From Pycnococcus provasolii (lineage: Eukaryota > Chlorophyta > Pseudoscourfieldiophyceae > Pseudoscourfieldiales): a DNA stretch of 64,000 nucleotides. Within the stretch, counting starts at the first letter, position 1; each line of letters begins with the position of its first letter. Positions 1 through 11,021 of this stretch are shown in pieces. The stretch covers positions 434,001-498,000 of the forward strand of contig CP150561.1 of NCBI GenBank assembly GCA_049487715.1, read 5' to 3'. The notes beneath the pieces were generated by a model. It was not told the origin of the DNA and searched no databases. It saw nothing but the letters and a program-made list of their open reading frames with translations. The position numbers and the translations under genes were made by a program.

Positions 1-599
1 CGCCGCGCGCTACGGCCGGGCCAAGCCGCGAGGTGGAAACTCCTCCGCGCGTCGATACCTCTCGCTCGGTCTTCCTTGTCCTCCGTTGGCAAGGGACACC
101 TGCCAGGCTGCCAACGTCCGTGGAAGCCTTGGACGAAAAAGGTTGAAAGGAAGCGAAGCTCAGGCATCCTACTTTTGCCAGAGACATGGACCGTTGGATC
201 ATGAACGTGAAAGAGCGCACACCTGGCTTTTTGGAATCCTATGATAGGAGTTAGGACGTCGTCGACTCGTCGTAAGTTGCGAAATTACTACGGTACGTGG
301 AATATGTTGTTTGATGATTCTGAGAACTCCCTTTTTCCTTTTTTCCCCCTAATATATATTATATTGGTAACAAGAAAGAATTTTTATTGGCATCACCGTA
401 GTAGTCTATCTATAGCGCGCCCGTCTGGGCTCCCACCTCCTACCTCCCACTCACCAAACAACCTCCTCCTACGGCCTTACCTGGCTACCATAATAGGATC
501 GTCCAATTTGCTCACAATGAATGAGCAATTGACTGACTGGACAATAGTTGAAACTAAATATAATATACTAAATATATATAGCTATATTAGCATGTGTCG
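1..599. other. 3' flank of RIC1, no gene seen
   Basis: The first ~240 bases are GC-rich and positions ~330-600 are AT-rich. Six-frame reading shows no ORF with recognisable protein character. The AT-rich part is probably the 3' untranslated and termination region of the RIC1 gene that ends at 600. The window edge could cut a neighbouring gene. Confidence 0.4.
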
Positions 600-3500
600 T
601 TACTTTAACAACTTGGCGAGAAACGCGCGAACGCCAGAGGCAAGCTCATCAGGATGGACTCCGTCGTTCGTCGCTAGCCGAGCAAGCGATGGTTCCGCTG
701 GCAAAGGTTGCTCACCCGCTCCAAGAGGTGCGGGTGATGTTGGCACCCTCGACGACGGCGTGAAGCCACCACCACCACCACCACCACCACCATTTCCTCC
801 TCCAAGACCCAACGCGCGTAGCAACCATCCATCCTTCTCGCGGCTCGTCCTGTTCCCTTGCGCCAGCGTGCCCTCCTCGTCAACGGCGTCGTCGCCAGAA
901 GAGCATGCCGCCGTGCGATCCAGGAAATGCGACAACTCGCGAGCAAGGTTCATGTCGTCGTCGTTGCCCTGGAGGGAGGCGTGCTCGAGCAAGCGCAGCG
1001 TTGCGACGCGCCACGCGCTCGCACCCTGAAGCTTCTCGATCACAATCAAGTAACCTGCGGCGGTGCGCAGCCGATGCGTGTACAGGCACCTCTCGAACAT
1101 TGTCAGCGGCGAACCAATCGCGCTGAACAGGCGCACCCACTCCTTCTCGTCAATCTTGCGAGCCACCGCCACCACAACTTCCGAAGCCACGGGAAAGCTG
1201 AGCACGAGGTCAGCCGCCGCAGTCAGCACCTCCGCGGGATCCAGGCCGTGGCCAGGACTCTTCGCCGGAACGACGCCGCGGGATGCGCTCGCGCCGCTCA
1301 GCGCGGTAAAGAGCAGCCACTCGAGGCTGTGCGTGAAGTGCTCCGCGTGCCGTCCCATCCAAGCGAGCCTAGCAGCCTCCTCGAGCGCGCCGCGCCGCAC
1401 GAGGTGGCGCAGAAGGCAGGGAAGCAGTGGCTGGGCACGCACGTGTGGGTCGTGCAGAGCCGTCTCAATGGGAGTGCTTGCCATCGTTATGCCGTGACGT
1501 GGCGAATTAGACTGCTCGTCGTCGTCCGCATCCGCATTGCTGTTGCTGCCGCCGCCACCACCACCACTCTCCTCCTCCTCCTCCCGCCAGCGCACCGCCG
1601 ACGGCTGATGACACCACGCGCTGGCTAATGCCCACGAGGCATCCAGGAACGGGCGCGGGGCCGAGCGGGTATACCTCGCGGTCGAATTCAAGCTCGCTCT
1701 CGCGAAGAGCTGCCTCATCCTCCGCGGCATCCGTCGTGATCACCGCCGCCGCCGCCGCCGCCGTCGCCGGTGGATGCGGAAGTGCGGGAGACACCTCATC
1801 CGCCACAGCGCTGTCTACCTCGTGCACCTCGTCGGACGACGACGACGTCGATCTCAGCTCACCCACCACAGGCGCAGGAGCCATGGCACACACCAGGCTC
1901 TCGACAGTTTCCAGCATCTTGTCGAGCATGTCCGGATACCACACTTGAACGCCCAGGCGCCCGTATGCCCAGATGGGATGCCCAAAGCTTGGCATTTCCG
2001 GTGGACGTGGCGTCACCGGTGCGGCGGCGTCCGCACCCGCGCGTGTGGGAGAAATGCTGAATTGCTCGGTGATCCAGAACATCTCCACGCCACGGCCAAG
2101 TTCGAGTTCGCGACCTGAACCAAGCTGAAGGATACTCAGCGCGCCGTCCTGCCTCAGAACGAGGGCGGCATTTGGCATCGACGATCTGTCGGACGTCTTC
2201 AGCAGTGCCACCGAGCGGATCGCACGCGCGGGGCTTGGCATGCTCATGCCAAGCAGGCAAGGTGCCACCTCAAGCACAACCCTTACCTCAACTTTCGGCG
2301 TGCCGAGAGGTGTCAGACGGCCCACGACGCGGCAGGTGAGCAAGCTCACCTCGCCGCTGTGGTGTGCCACCAGAAGATGGCCGTGCGCCGTGTCTAGCGC
2401 GGCGGGGCATCCTTCAGGCATCCCCACAACCGCCAGCAAGCTCGCGTGGTCGAGGTGGTAGCGAGGGTAAAACACCAGGCTCCATCCTGCCCCGTTGCCT
2501 TGACTCGAACTCGTACCAAAGCCGCCACGTGACGAAGGCATCAGCGACGGAATCGCCTTACCGCCACGCGGAGGGCGCAACGGCGCGGGGCTGTGCGCCA
2601 CGGCACACACGACACGCGGCATCCACGCGAGCATGTGTGCCGTCAGGCTGCGCTCCTGGCTCACGTCACCAAACACGCGCCACGATCCGCCAGATGCCGC
2701 ACCACCGCCCGCACCGACCGTCCAGCCGCCACCACCAGCTGCCACGCCGGCGGCGCCGCGTCGCGAGTATAGAGCGAGACCAACCGTACCGGCGACCGCG
2801 ACGTCCGTGCCGTCGGGGCTTGAGGCGCAGAGGCGCATCGGCCACGCGCTCGCGCGGTATGCCGTCGGAACGCACGCGTGGCGCACGAACGGCTGGTCGT
2901 TGGCGGTGTCGCCGCTTCCGCTTCGATTCGCATCTACGAGAAGAAGGCGATCGGCACCGAGAAGAAGGTGCTTGATCCCCGACCCGGCGTCGACGTGCTT
3001 TCGGTCCCACACGCTTCGCGCCAGGCTGAACTGAAGGAAGCACTGCACGCCAGATGCGCGCATGGCACCGTGCCAGTGGCTCGCCGCGAGTACGTAGTAC
3101 CCGTGCATTCCCCAGCAGATCGCCGCACACCCCATCTCGAGCGGCTCGCTGGGTGGCACGAAGGCGACCTTCGTTTGGCTGGTGCGCCGTCGCCCATCCA
3201 TGCCACTAGACTTTGGCGACCTTGGAGGGGAGATGGCGCTTTCGCCAACGTCGCCGCTGCTGCTGGTACGAGGATGCGTCGCCCCTCCCGCGGTGACAGA
3301 CGTGAGAAGGCTCGCTTGGCGGACAGTGCACAAGAGTCGGCAGCCACTCGTCGACCACAGCGCTAAGCCGCGTCCGCGCCATCCAACAGCGACGGCATCG
3401 CCAAGCGGCGACCAGCGCAGACACGAGACGGGGCCGCAGTCGCTTGGTGCGTGCCCCCAGTCGGCGAGCGTAAGAACGCACGTCACGCGCGGGCGTGGCG

Positions 3501-4899
3501 GGGGGGAGGTGGCATCTTCGCCGGCGCCAGTCGATCCAAGCAGCGGTGCCACGTCGAAAAGCGCCGTCTCGCCGCCACCACCACCGACGGCGAGCAGGTG
3601 TCCGTTCGGGCTCAGCGCCGCGACAACCGCCTTCGCTCCCACGTCGCCCTCGCCGAGCGGCAGCCAGCACAGCAGGCTTAGCCTCGTCCCGCGTTCGGCG
3701 GTCACGCCCGTGGAGTAGCGCAGCAATGCACACCTTCCATCCGCGAGCACCGCGGCGGCTAGGCTCTGAGACTCGCAGCGAGGTTGGTCGGGTGCTCTAT
3801 TACCCAGCCCAACGTCGAGCTGGCGCACGGCAGGCCCGCGCGCTGATAGTCCCATTGGATCCCATCGTACCCGACGCTCTCCATGTCCTCCGTGCACGAC
3901 GTGCCGCCATGCGTACGCAACCACGCCGCCGTCCGCGCACGCGACGTACAGGTATGCTCTGTCTGACGCAAGTGCCGTGCACTGAATGGGACCCGTTGCA
4001 TCGCGCGTTGCTGGATACGAGGTTCCTGCGCTGTTGTTGTTGTTGTTGTCGTCATCGCCGCCGGAACCACTTACAGGCATGGGCGATGGTGGCACCGAGG
4101 AACTGAAGAAGGTGGCTGCCGTAGCGTCCGTGTCCCGTGCTGGGCTCAACGGCGGCGACGACATGTCGCCAACATGCACGCCGCCAGTCTCTGCGGAGCC
4201 GGGCGTCGCCGCCGCCGCCGCTGCTGCTGCCGCCGCTGATACAGCTGATCTTGGCGATGACACCTCCTCGTCGAGGTCGAGCATGTGGAACAGGAGCACG
4301 TCCACCTTGGAGCACGCCGGATCTGCGACCGCCGCGACGTCGTCGCTACCACCGAGGTTATTATGCTTCTGCGTTTGACTTCTCACCTGATAGAGGTGCA
4401 GCTTATTGCCTCCCGTCAGTACGACGAGCACGCCTCTCGCCTCGTTCCAGTGCGCTCTGAAGTTGACACCCGCGCGCGCGACGCACGCGCGATCTCGCAC
4501 GTGTTCTCCGACGCGCACGCGGTGTTCGTGTCCTGACCACAGCTGCACGGTGGTCGTCGTGACGAGCACGACGAACGGCCTCGTGTGCGCGGCACCTGCT
4601 GCTTTATTCGACGTGGGTGCAGTCGCTTTTGCTTTATTCAGAGAAGTCGCTGACGAACCTGCTGAAGTGAGGCGCGAGTTGTCAACTGACGCTACTGAGG
4701 CGCCACCTAGGAAGGGTGCGCCCCCCGTGCATCTCAGGTAGACGATCGCCTCTCCGTGCGCGAGATGGTTGCTCTGAGAGTGATTGCTTGAATGATGCGC
4801 GGATGAGGATGAGGATGAGGATGTATTATGGTTGGACGACAAGGCTTCTCTGTCGTCGAACACGCGAAACGAACGCGGCCAGCCATACGCGAAGTACAT
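600..4899 (-). CDS. RIC1: RIC1 homologue, Rab6 GEF complex subunit (frame change inside)
   Basis: RIC1 partners RGP1 to activate Rab6/Ypt6 at the Golgi for retrograde transport. The start MYFAYGWPRSF at 4899 matches the typical N-terminus of the family. The first ~1,060 residues are a WD40-like propeller region with low-complexity insertions (Ala, Ser and Gly runs at about 4200-4240 and 4050). The C-terminal helical RIC1 domain is read in a second frame from about 1520 to 600, with LPCLLRHLVRRGALEEA, FERCLYTHRLRTAAGYLI and a helical tail. The two frames overlap at 1507-1730, and the switch falls in a GGA/GGT microsatellite at about 1545-1590. A shift of one base is needed. Candidate GT-AG introns there are implausibly short (22 or 13 nt), so a repeat-length change or sequencing error is more likely than splicing. 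The identity is firm; the junction is not. Confidence 0.85.
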
Positions 4900-5009
4900 T
4901 CTGCTCTGTGGTGGTTCTTTTCACCCGGCTGGTTGAAATGAACACGGAGGGAGTGAGACACAGGGCGATGGACGGCGCCTCGAGGACTGGGGGAGGGGGA
5001 GGTTGGGGG

Positions 5010-5055
5010 TAACCCTAACCCTAACCCTAACCCTAACCCTAACCCTAACCCTAAC
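5010..5055. repeat. interstitial telomere-type array (CCCTAA)n
   Basis: About 7.5 perfect CCCTAA units lie between the divergent RIC1 and PAP2-phosphatase genes. They sit 111 bp upstream of the RIC1 start and 338 bp upstream of the phosphatase start. A degenerate TTAGGGG motif follows at 5215-5230. Confidence 0.95.
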
Positions 5056-5392
5056 TACCTACCCTACCGTAGTAGACTACTGTAAAGTTTTACATACCCT
5101 GCCCCTGCGACTACATACAGCCCTATTATGTAACAGAACCCCTAAGTACTATGGATGGAACTGGTTGAGTAAAATTTTAACTGGTAAAATGAAATGAGGG
5201 GTTCGGGGTTTGGAGTTTAGGGGTTAGGGGAACGCCCTCCCCCCAACATGAACATGAGGCGGAACATGATCTTCCGGCGGATAATAATACAGAAGACTTC
5301 AGGCGGTGATAGACTATCTTTTTTCTGCACTGTGTTTGTGTGTATTTCCTTCCCGGTTCATTTGTCCTACATATGGCCGCTTGATGGTATAA
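5056..5392. other. divergent promoter region
   Basis: This mixed-composition spacer has no recognisable gene. It must contain the upstream regions of both the RIC1 gene (minus) and the PAP2 phosphatase (plus). No clear TATA box could be picked out. Confidence 0.4.
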
Positions 5393-6289
5393 ATGGCGTC
5401 CCCTTCGTGTATTGGTCGTCGTTGTGGTCGTTCAAGATCGTCATATCGAGTTTCTGCGTCGTCGTCGTCGTCGTCGTCATTCTTGTTGTTGTCTCGTCAT
5501 CATCGTCATCACCATTGTTTTTGCTTGCCCGATACTCGTCTTAAGCACACATCAGTCGCTGCAAGAGCTGCATCAAAGCGTCTGATTACTGAGTGCTCTT
5601 GTATTCGAGGTGTATCAGGCATCATAGGTGCGAGGTTTGCTTTGAGGACAATGGGCAGCGCCAATGTGAACGAGAATCAGAGGTCTGAACGATCATCGTC
5701 GACACAAGCAAGTGCCAGCACCAATACCAACATCCACGTGTTCCACAAAACTGTCAACAAAATAACCAAGTACGCCGTCAGTGGCGCGGCGGCAGCCACG
5801 CTCGCGGCGCACCCGAACGCACACGTCGCTTGGTGCCTGCTCGGAGCAGTCGTCGCCGCATTCGTCAATAAGGCGGTCAAAAAAGTCATCAACGCACCCA
5901 GGCCGGCAAACGCTCACAAGCCGGACCCGGGCATGCCAAGCTCGCACGCGCAGAGCCTCGCGTACTTGTCAGGATACGTCGCCATGTTTGCGGCTTTGCC
6001 AAACAACATACCCGCCGCCTGCGCTGTCGTCGCGCTTGGCGCTTACCTCTCGTGGCTGCGCGTTGCTACAGGCTTGCACACGGTGCCTCAAGTTGGCGTC
6101 GGATTTGCACTCGGACTCACGAACGCGTTCGTCATGGGTAGCATCGGCGAAATGTACGGTGGCGTGAAATTTGTTCAACTACACGCATGGGCATCCGTCA
6201 TGCTGTGGACGCTTACGACGATCGCCATCGCCACGTTCGTTGGGCAGGTTGCTTGGAAGTGGAAGTGGAGAGCTCGTGCTCACGCATAA
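5393..6289 (+). CDS. PAP2-family lipid phosphate phosphatase, plastid LPP-epsilon type
   Basis: The protein has 298 aa. The three PAP2 motifs are present: KKVINAPRP (163-171), PSSH with the catalytic-type His at 185, and LRVATGLHTVPQV (Arg 223, His 229). The position that is Asp in many PAP2 enzymes is Gln 233, which from memory is normal for plant LPP-epsilon and related acid-phosphatase/vanadium-dependent haloperoxidase-like proteins. Hydrophobic segments at about 128-160, 195-220, 232-250 and 265-287 fit a multi-pass membrane enzyme. The Ser/Arg-rich first ~100 residues resemble a plastid transit peptide. The likely role is dephosphorylation of phosphatidate or prenyl diphosphate in plastid membranes. 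Starts at 5393 or at Met 87 (5651, MGSANVNE) are both possible; only the former carries the transit region. Confidence 0.8.
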   Translation: MASPSCIGRRCGRSRSSYRVSASSSSSSSFLLLSRHHRHHHCFCLPDTRLKHTSVAARAASKRLITECSCIRGVSGIIGARFALRTMGSANVNENQRSERSSSTQASASTNTNIHVFHKTVNKITKYAVSGAAAATLAAHPNAHVAWCLLGAVVAAFVNKAVKKVINAPRPANAHKPDPGMPSSHAQSLAYLSGYVAMFAALPNNIPAACAVVALGAYLSWLRVATGLHTVPQVGVGFALGLTNAFVMGSIGEMYGGVKFVQLHAWASVMLWTLTTIAIATFVGQVAWKWKWRARAHA

Positions 6290-6695
6290 CGCGAGAACAC
6301 AACGCATAACTCTAAAGCTGATTTCAGTAATGGAGTGTACTTTACTTTACTTTACTTAACATATTGTTTTGTCCAACACGGTCGTCCATTCACTCTTTCA
6401 GTCACTCACTCATTCACGTGCACCACTCACTACCCTACTCAGCCAAATCATTTCACGAACCCGGTGCCCATTGACGGGAGAGGTACCTTTAACCTTCACG
6501 GGCTCGGGTTAGGGTTAGGGTTAGGGTTAGGGTTACGGTGTGCGAGTTCTTCTTGGGGACAGGGACTCCCAAGTAAGCAAGCCGTTAAGGCGGGCATTTC
6601 CCTTGCCGCCCGCACGCTGCCTTGCCGTTTGACGTTGTTGCGCTGCACTTGCACTTGCCACTTGCACTCTCTTGACACACGTGTGGCTGTTGACG
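6290..6695. other. intergenic spacer with telomere-type array
   Basis: The spacer between the phosphatase and the SAM protein contains TTTAC tandem copies at 6338-6357 and the TTAGGG array at 6506-6535. No coding signal was seen. Confidence 0.5.
6506..6535. repeat. interstitial telomere-type array (TTAGGG)n
   Basis: About five TTAGGG units lie 160 bp upstream of the ATG at 6696 of the SAM-domain gene, on the sense strand of that gene. Confidence 0.95.
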
Positions 6696-8663
6696 ATGTC
6701 GATACCGATTATACACGGCCGCATGAACATGGGCAAGGACGCGTTCTTCAAAGACGACGGCGGCCACGGGTGGTACCTCCAGCAGAGAGTCTGCCACCTG
6801 TGCTTCGTACCGATCTGCCCGCTCGAAGTCACGCTCAACAGCAACACGCACCCTGCGCTCGAAGGCGGCAATAAAGTCATACCCATGGAGAACGTCGAGG
6901 GGGGAGGTCAATACGCAACCTGCGTTCCGCTGGCGTGTATCTCAAGCTGTCCGCCGTGGATGTGCCTCTGCCAAGACGGAAATAGCGGGAACTGCATAGA
7001 TTCCGCTGAAGAAAACCACCCTGCTCGAAAGTTTGTCAAGAGTCTCAATGAAGGGATAGCCGAAGAAATACTCAAGGCACTGGTGAGCGCACAAGGCATG
7101 AACAATGACATCAACAAAGTCGCGCCAGAACCCATGGCCACGCCGCAGATTGTCACCATGGCCGCGAGGACAAGTTCACAGGAAGTCGAGACGATGCCAG
7201 GTGGCGTCGCCAAGTTCGTGTGCACCAACCCAGTGCTTGCGCGCGCGTCCGCAGATGTGAACGACAAGCTTCCGGACCTTGAAGCTAACACACTTGCAGA
7301 GGGTGTACAGATACTCGCGTCTGAGGAGGGGGATGGCAAGTGGTTGCGCTGTGCCTCCGAAGGCCCGTTTAAAGGGTTCTACTTCCCGTTCTACGACCAG
7401 AAAACACAAAATCTGATGACTCATCGGGTGTTTTTTTTCAAAAAACTGGCTGGCAACCTTACACAAGACGACCTCAAACAGCTTGAGCTCACGGCGGAAA
7501 ATCCTGGTTTCCTAACAACCGACGGCGGCTTAGGATTCAACGTCGCCGACATACTCAAGGAGGCTCGTTTAGAGCACCTCACTGATACCTTCAGAAGCAG
7601 TGTGCAAAATTTTGACAGTGAAATAGCACACGTCGGGACGCTCGAAGGTTTCCTTGGGCCTGCTTCACTTGCTGCACTCCAGATGAAGGACCTTGAACAA
7701 AGACGCTTCGTTGCAACTGTTCAAAAAAAGATTGACGAGGAAAAAGAACGGCTACGTGCTGCAAACGAAGAGGACGCACGGCTACGTGCTGCAAACGAAG
7801 AGGACGCACGGCTACGTGCTGCAGACGAAGAGGTCGCTCGGCTACGTGCTGCACACGAAGAGGACGCACGGCTACGTGCTGCGGAAGCCGCGCAGAGTTT
7901 ATCGAAGATCCCTACGCCGCTCGAAATGCTGACGGAAGCTCGACTCGGATCATATCACGAGGCTTTGACAAAGATTGGCGTCGAGAGTGTGGAAGACCTT
8001 CTCGAAGTGGATGACGAGATGCTCGACGAAGTTGGAATGAAGTTGATTGAGAAGAGACGCTTTGAGGCTGTCAAGAGTAGGGCAGCCGGGGTTGGTGAAC
8101 AACGTCAAGCACTTGCCGCAGAGACCGCGGAGGAGGCGAAGCGCATTGCCGAGGAGGAGGAGGAGGCGCGGCGTATCGCCGCGGAGGAGGAGGCGCGGCG
8201 TATCGCTGCGGAGGAGGAGGCGCGGCGTATCGCTGCGGAGGAGGAGGCGCGGCGCATTGCCGCCGAGGAGGAAGAGGCGCGGCGCATTGCCGCGGAGGAG
8301 GAGGCGCGGCGCATTGCCGCCGAGGAGGAGGCACTGCGTATCGCCGCCGAGGAGGAAGAGGCGCGGCGCATTGCCGAGGAGGAGGAGGCGCGGCGTATCG
8401 CTGCGGAGGAGGAGGCGCGGCGCATTGCCGCCGAGGAGGAGGAGGAGGCGCGGCGTAGCACCGCGCCATCCGCTGCCGATAAGGGTGATTGGCGCGCTTT
8501 GCTCGCTGAACATCGTCTCGAGGGATACGCTGATAAGATTGCGTCGTTGGGCGTGCTCAGCTCTGAAGACTTGCTTGAGGTTGTTGAGTCTGATTTGGAC
8601 GAGATGGGAATGAAAAAGCTCGAGGCGCGAAGGTTCGAGGCGCTTCAGAAGTCTTTGAAGTAA
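6696..8663 (+). CDS. SAM-domain protein with Cys-rich N-terminus and Glu/Ala/Arg repeat
   Basis: This 655-aa protein starts at MSIPIIHGRMN (the first ATG in frame). The N-terminal ~90 residues are Cys-rich (CHLCFVPIC, CVPLACISSCPPWMCLC) and could bind metal. Two clear SAM-like helical domains lie at about 407-465 (LEMLTEARLGSYHEAL ... DEVGMKLIEKRRFEAV) and 597-655 (LLAEHRLEGYADKI ... DEMGMKKLEARRFEAL); a more diverged one is at about 285-345. Between them are a five-fold RLRAANEEDA repeat (30-bp unit, 7750-7880) and about a dozen EEEARRIAA units (27-bp unit, 8150-8450) that should form a long single helix or coiled coil. SAM domains usually mediate protein or RNA contacts. The protein is not recognised as a named family; a scaffold role is inferred. 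Confidence 0.75.
   Translation: MSIPIIHGRMNMGKDAFFKDDGGHGWYLQQRVCHLCFVPICPLEVTLNSNTHPALEGGNKVIPMENVEGGGQYATCVPLACISSCPPWMCLCQDGNSGNCIDSAEENHPARKFVKSLNEGIAEEILKALVSAQGMNNDINKVAPEPMATPQIVTMAARTSSQEVETMPGGVAKFVCTNPVLARASADVNDKLPDLEANTLAEGVQILASEEGDGKWLRCASEGPFKGFYFPFYDQKTQNLMTHRVFFFKKLAGNLTQDDLKQLELTAENPGFLTTDGGLGFNVADILKEARLEHLTDTFRSSVQNFDSEIAHVGTLEGFLGPASLAALQMKDLEQRRFVATVQKKIDEEKERLRAANEEDARLRAANEEDARLRAADEEVARLRAAHEEDARLRAAEAAQSLSKIPTPLEMLTEARLGSYHEALTKIGVESVEDLLEVDDEMLDEVGMKLIEKRRFEAVKSRAAGVGEQRQALAAETAEEAKRIAEEEEEARRIAAEEEARRIAAEEEARRIAAEEEARRIAAEEEEARRIAAEEEARRIAAEEEALRIAAEEEEARRIAEEEEARRIAAEEEARRIAAEEEEEARRSTAPSAADKGDWRALLAEHRLEGYADKIASLGVLSSEDLLEVVESDLDEMGMKKLEARRFEALQKSLK
8150..8455 (+). 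repeat. 27-bp in-frame GAGGAGGCGCGGCG-type repeat
   Basis: About eleven near-identical copies of a 27-30 bp unit encode E(E)EARRIAA. Single-codon length changes (EE versus EEE) show replication-slippage growth. Confidence 0.85.
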
Positions 8664-8764
8664 TCGTACTTACATGCATGATTTTACATATAATACACAA
8701 CAACACGCAGATCAAACTTTAAGAAAGAGAATTTAGTTTTACACAAACATCACAAAGAATGAAT

Positions 8765-10312
8765 CTACGCTCCACCAAGATTTCCAAGCGCCTCGCTGAA
8801 AGCCTCATGCCGTGCCACGGCGTCCACGTCAACCGTCGGTCGTACGGCATGTGCTGCGGTCATCAGGTCGTCTTGACTCACAGGTGCCGGAGATGGAGGC
8901 ATTCCGCTTGCCTCCGCCGCCTCAATCGCACGGCGCACCGGCCGAAGCATGGCCATGCGGCATGCCACGCGAACGTCTGCGCCGCTCAGGCCGTCCGTGG
9001 CATCCGCCAAAGCGGTCAAATCCAGCTTGCCCGCCGCGGTGCGAGAGCCAAGCGCATCCTCCGCAATCGCTCGGCGTGCCTCGGCATCTGGAAGTGGTAC
9101 GTGAACTCGCCGCTCGAGGCGACGGAGCAGGGCACGATCAAGCTCCCATGGCAGGTTGGTCGCGGCCAACACGAGCACGCCGGACATGGCATCCTCGGCA
9201 AGGCCGTCCATCCGCATGAGAAACTCGCTCTTCACACGCCTCGACGCCTCGTGTTCGTGCTTTCCCCCGCCGCCGCCGTCGCCGCTGTCATCACCGCCTC
9301 GGCGGTCCATGAAGGCGTCGCACTCGTCAAGGAATACGACACACGGCGCGTTGTGCCTCGCGAGTGCGAAGAGAGCGCGCACAGCCTTCTCCGACTCGCC
9401 GCGCCACTTTGATGTGAGCGAGCTCGCAGACACGTTCAGGAAGGTGGCACCTGCCGTGGCTGCCGCAGCGCGTGCGAGCATGGTCTTTCCCGTTCCCGGA
9501 GGTCCGTGCAAGAGCACACCGCGCCACGGCGTAAGTCCGTCAGTGAATAGCTGTGGGTACCTCAACGGCCACACGACCGCCTCGTGTAAGGCCATTTTTG
9601 CGTCCTCGCATCCTTTGACGTCGTCCCACGCTGTGCCTTCGACGGAGACGTACGCGTCGCGTGCGACTGTCATGGCGGCTTCCACGAGCTCAGGCGCGAG
9701 GTGCGTAGGCAGTCGCAGCGGGTTGCGCAGCGGCACGTCGTCGACGTCAAGGCTTCCGTTGTCGTGGTCGGCGTTCTGTGCCTGGCTGCCGCTGCTGCTT
9801 CCGACGACGCTCAAGTTTGCTACCGCCGACTTTTCCTTTTCCTTTTCCTTTTCCTTGTATTTCTCCGTGGCGATCGTCGATGCTCGCTGCGAGGCGGCGT
9901 TCGCTTGGTTTGCTGAACCGGCCGCTCGTCTCGCCGCGGCTGCAGCCGCCCCGGAGACAAACTTTCTCTGCGTCGTCGTCGCCGCCGCCGCCGTCGTCCT
10001 GTGCATGGTTCCTTCTTCCGCATTACCGCCTGCTCCGTATTCGGCCCTCCTGATGAGTTTTGGTTTCTTTCCAAACTTCGCCTCATACGCATCCTCGTAT
10101 TCGCGCACGATGCTGACGAGGTCGACGTTATCTGCGACGTCCAGTTGGTCGAGCGAGACTCCCGCTTCTTGCTTGACGGCGTCGTAGGACGCGTAGAATC
10201 CGGCGTCTTGCAGGTACCTCATTGCGATGACGAGCGACGCGCGCCTTCTATTTTCGAGAGACTGCGTCGCGTAGTCGCGGGACAGGCCGTCAAGGCGCGT
10301 GTGCGCGGACAT
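8765..10312 (-). CDS. KATNAL2: katanin p60-like AAA ATPase with LisH (KATNAL2 type)
   Basis: The protein has 515 aa, starting at the first ATG (MSAHTRLDG). Katanin p60 subunits are AAA ATPases that sever microtubules. Residues ~18-85 hold a LisH-like helix pair and the following motif of KATNAL2 (RRRASLVIAMRYLQDAGF, DNVDLVSIVREYEDAYEAKF). A Lys/Glu linker (KYKEKEKEKEKS, from a TTTTCC repeat at 9830-9860) follows. The AAA core has Walker A GPPGTGKT (270-277), Walker B VVFLDE (325-330), an Arg-finger region LRRLERR (396-402) and a C-terminal Vps4-like helix region. One oddity is DECDAF after Walker B, where DEIDA/DEIDS is usual. KATNAL2 is linked to basal bodies and ciliogenesis; whether this alga is flagellate cannot be told from here. 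Confidence 0.85.
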   Translation of the reverse strand: MSAHTRLDGLSRDYATQSLENRRRASLVIAMRYLQDAGFYASYDAVKQEAGVSLDQLDVADNVDLVSIVREYEDAYEAKFGKKPKLIRRAEYGAGGNAEEGTMHRTTAAAATTTQRKFVSGAAAAAARRAAGSANQANAASQRASTIATEKYKEKEKEKEKSAVANLSVVGSSSGSQAQNADHDNGSLDVDDVPLRNPLRLPTHLAPELVEAAMTVARDAYVSVEGTAWDDVKGCEDAKMALHEAVVWPLRYPQLFTDGLTPWRGVLLHGPPGTGKTMLARAAAATAGATFLNVSASSLTSKWRGESEKAVRALFALARHNAPCVVFLDECDAFMDRRGGDDSGDGGGGGKHEHEASRRVKSEFLMRMDGLAEDAMSGVLVLAATNLPWELDRALLRRLERRVHVPLPDAEARRAIAEDALGSRTAAGKLDLTALADATDGLSGADVRVACRMAMLRPVRRAIEAAEASGMPPSPAPVSQDDLMTAAHAVRPTVDVDAVARHEAFSEALGNLGGA

Positions 10313-11021
10313 GGCCACCGTGATCTCCAGTAAACTGGTACTCAACGGGTACAGGGCACGGAGTCAACGCCCTCTTAAGACACCAGAGGCAGACAGGACA
10401 GGCGGCCCGTGCTAAGGGTAGAGGGTACTCCCAACCCCTAACCTCGTCGCGTCGCGTTCTTCCTCCCTCCTTGGAATCCCTCCATTGGCCATTTCATTCA
10501 TTGATCTGAGAACTCGCACTGGCACACCTCACAGCCTCACAGGGGAGGGGAACGACCGTTGTTGTGGTAGAGGTATCGTCCCACCCTTATTAGTTATTAC
10601 CAGGCTGCAAGGGGTTAAAAAACTCCCCTCATATGTAGTCCTATACATTCATAGTCCCCTGATTGATTTGGTCGGGACCCACCCGGCCTGCTGCCTGGAA
10701 TACTTCTTACATCGAAGAATTATTCTATCTGTCCGTTTCCTTTTCAAATTTCAGGGACCCACCTATTCCTCCCCCTTTGGTAAGAACTATTTTTGTTCTT
10801 TCCCCGTTTCCAATGCCCACTGCCCACTGGGGCCCACCTCTCCCTCCCCTCCACCTGGCCCCTGGGGCCCCTGCCCCCTGGCACAACTGGGGAGGTACCT
10901 CTACGAGTTTGACCTCGGAGTTGCCGCACGCACACTTAAGCACACTTACATCTTAGGCGCATCTATCTTAAGCTTACAGTACAGTACAGTAAGACGCGTT
11001 GTGTGTGTTTCTTGCTATTCT
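10313..11021. other. divergent spacer between katanin and coiled-coil genes
   Basis: The spacer is 709 bp with an open but uncharacteristic reading frame lacking any ATG before 11022. It contains a single degenerate telomere-like motif (CCCCTAACC, ~10435) and Pro-coding C-rich sequence at 10815-10890. No gene is supported. Confidence 0.45.

Noticed and set aside
600-1029. ORFs on the plus strand opposite RIC1
   Set aside because: They are antisense shadows created by high GC; the minus-strand frame carries the conserved RIC1 residues.
5010-5055. Chromosome end
   Set aside because: Genes continue on both sides of every TTAGGG array, and arrays occur in both orientations, so these are internal.
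10485-11021. N-terminal extension of the giant coiled-coil protein
   Set aside because: The frame is open but has no ATG before 11022, and its composition (Pro/Cys-rich, no heptads) is unlike the rest.
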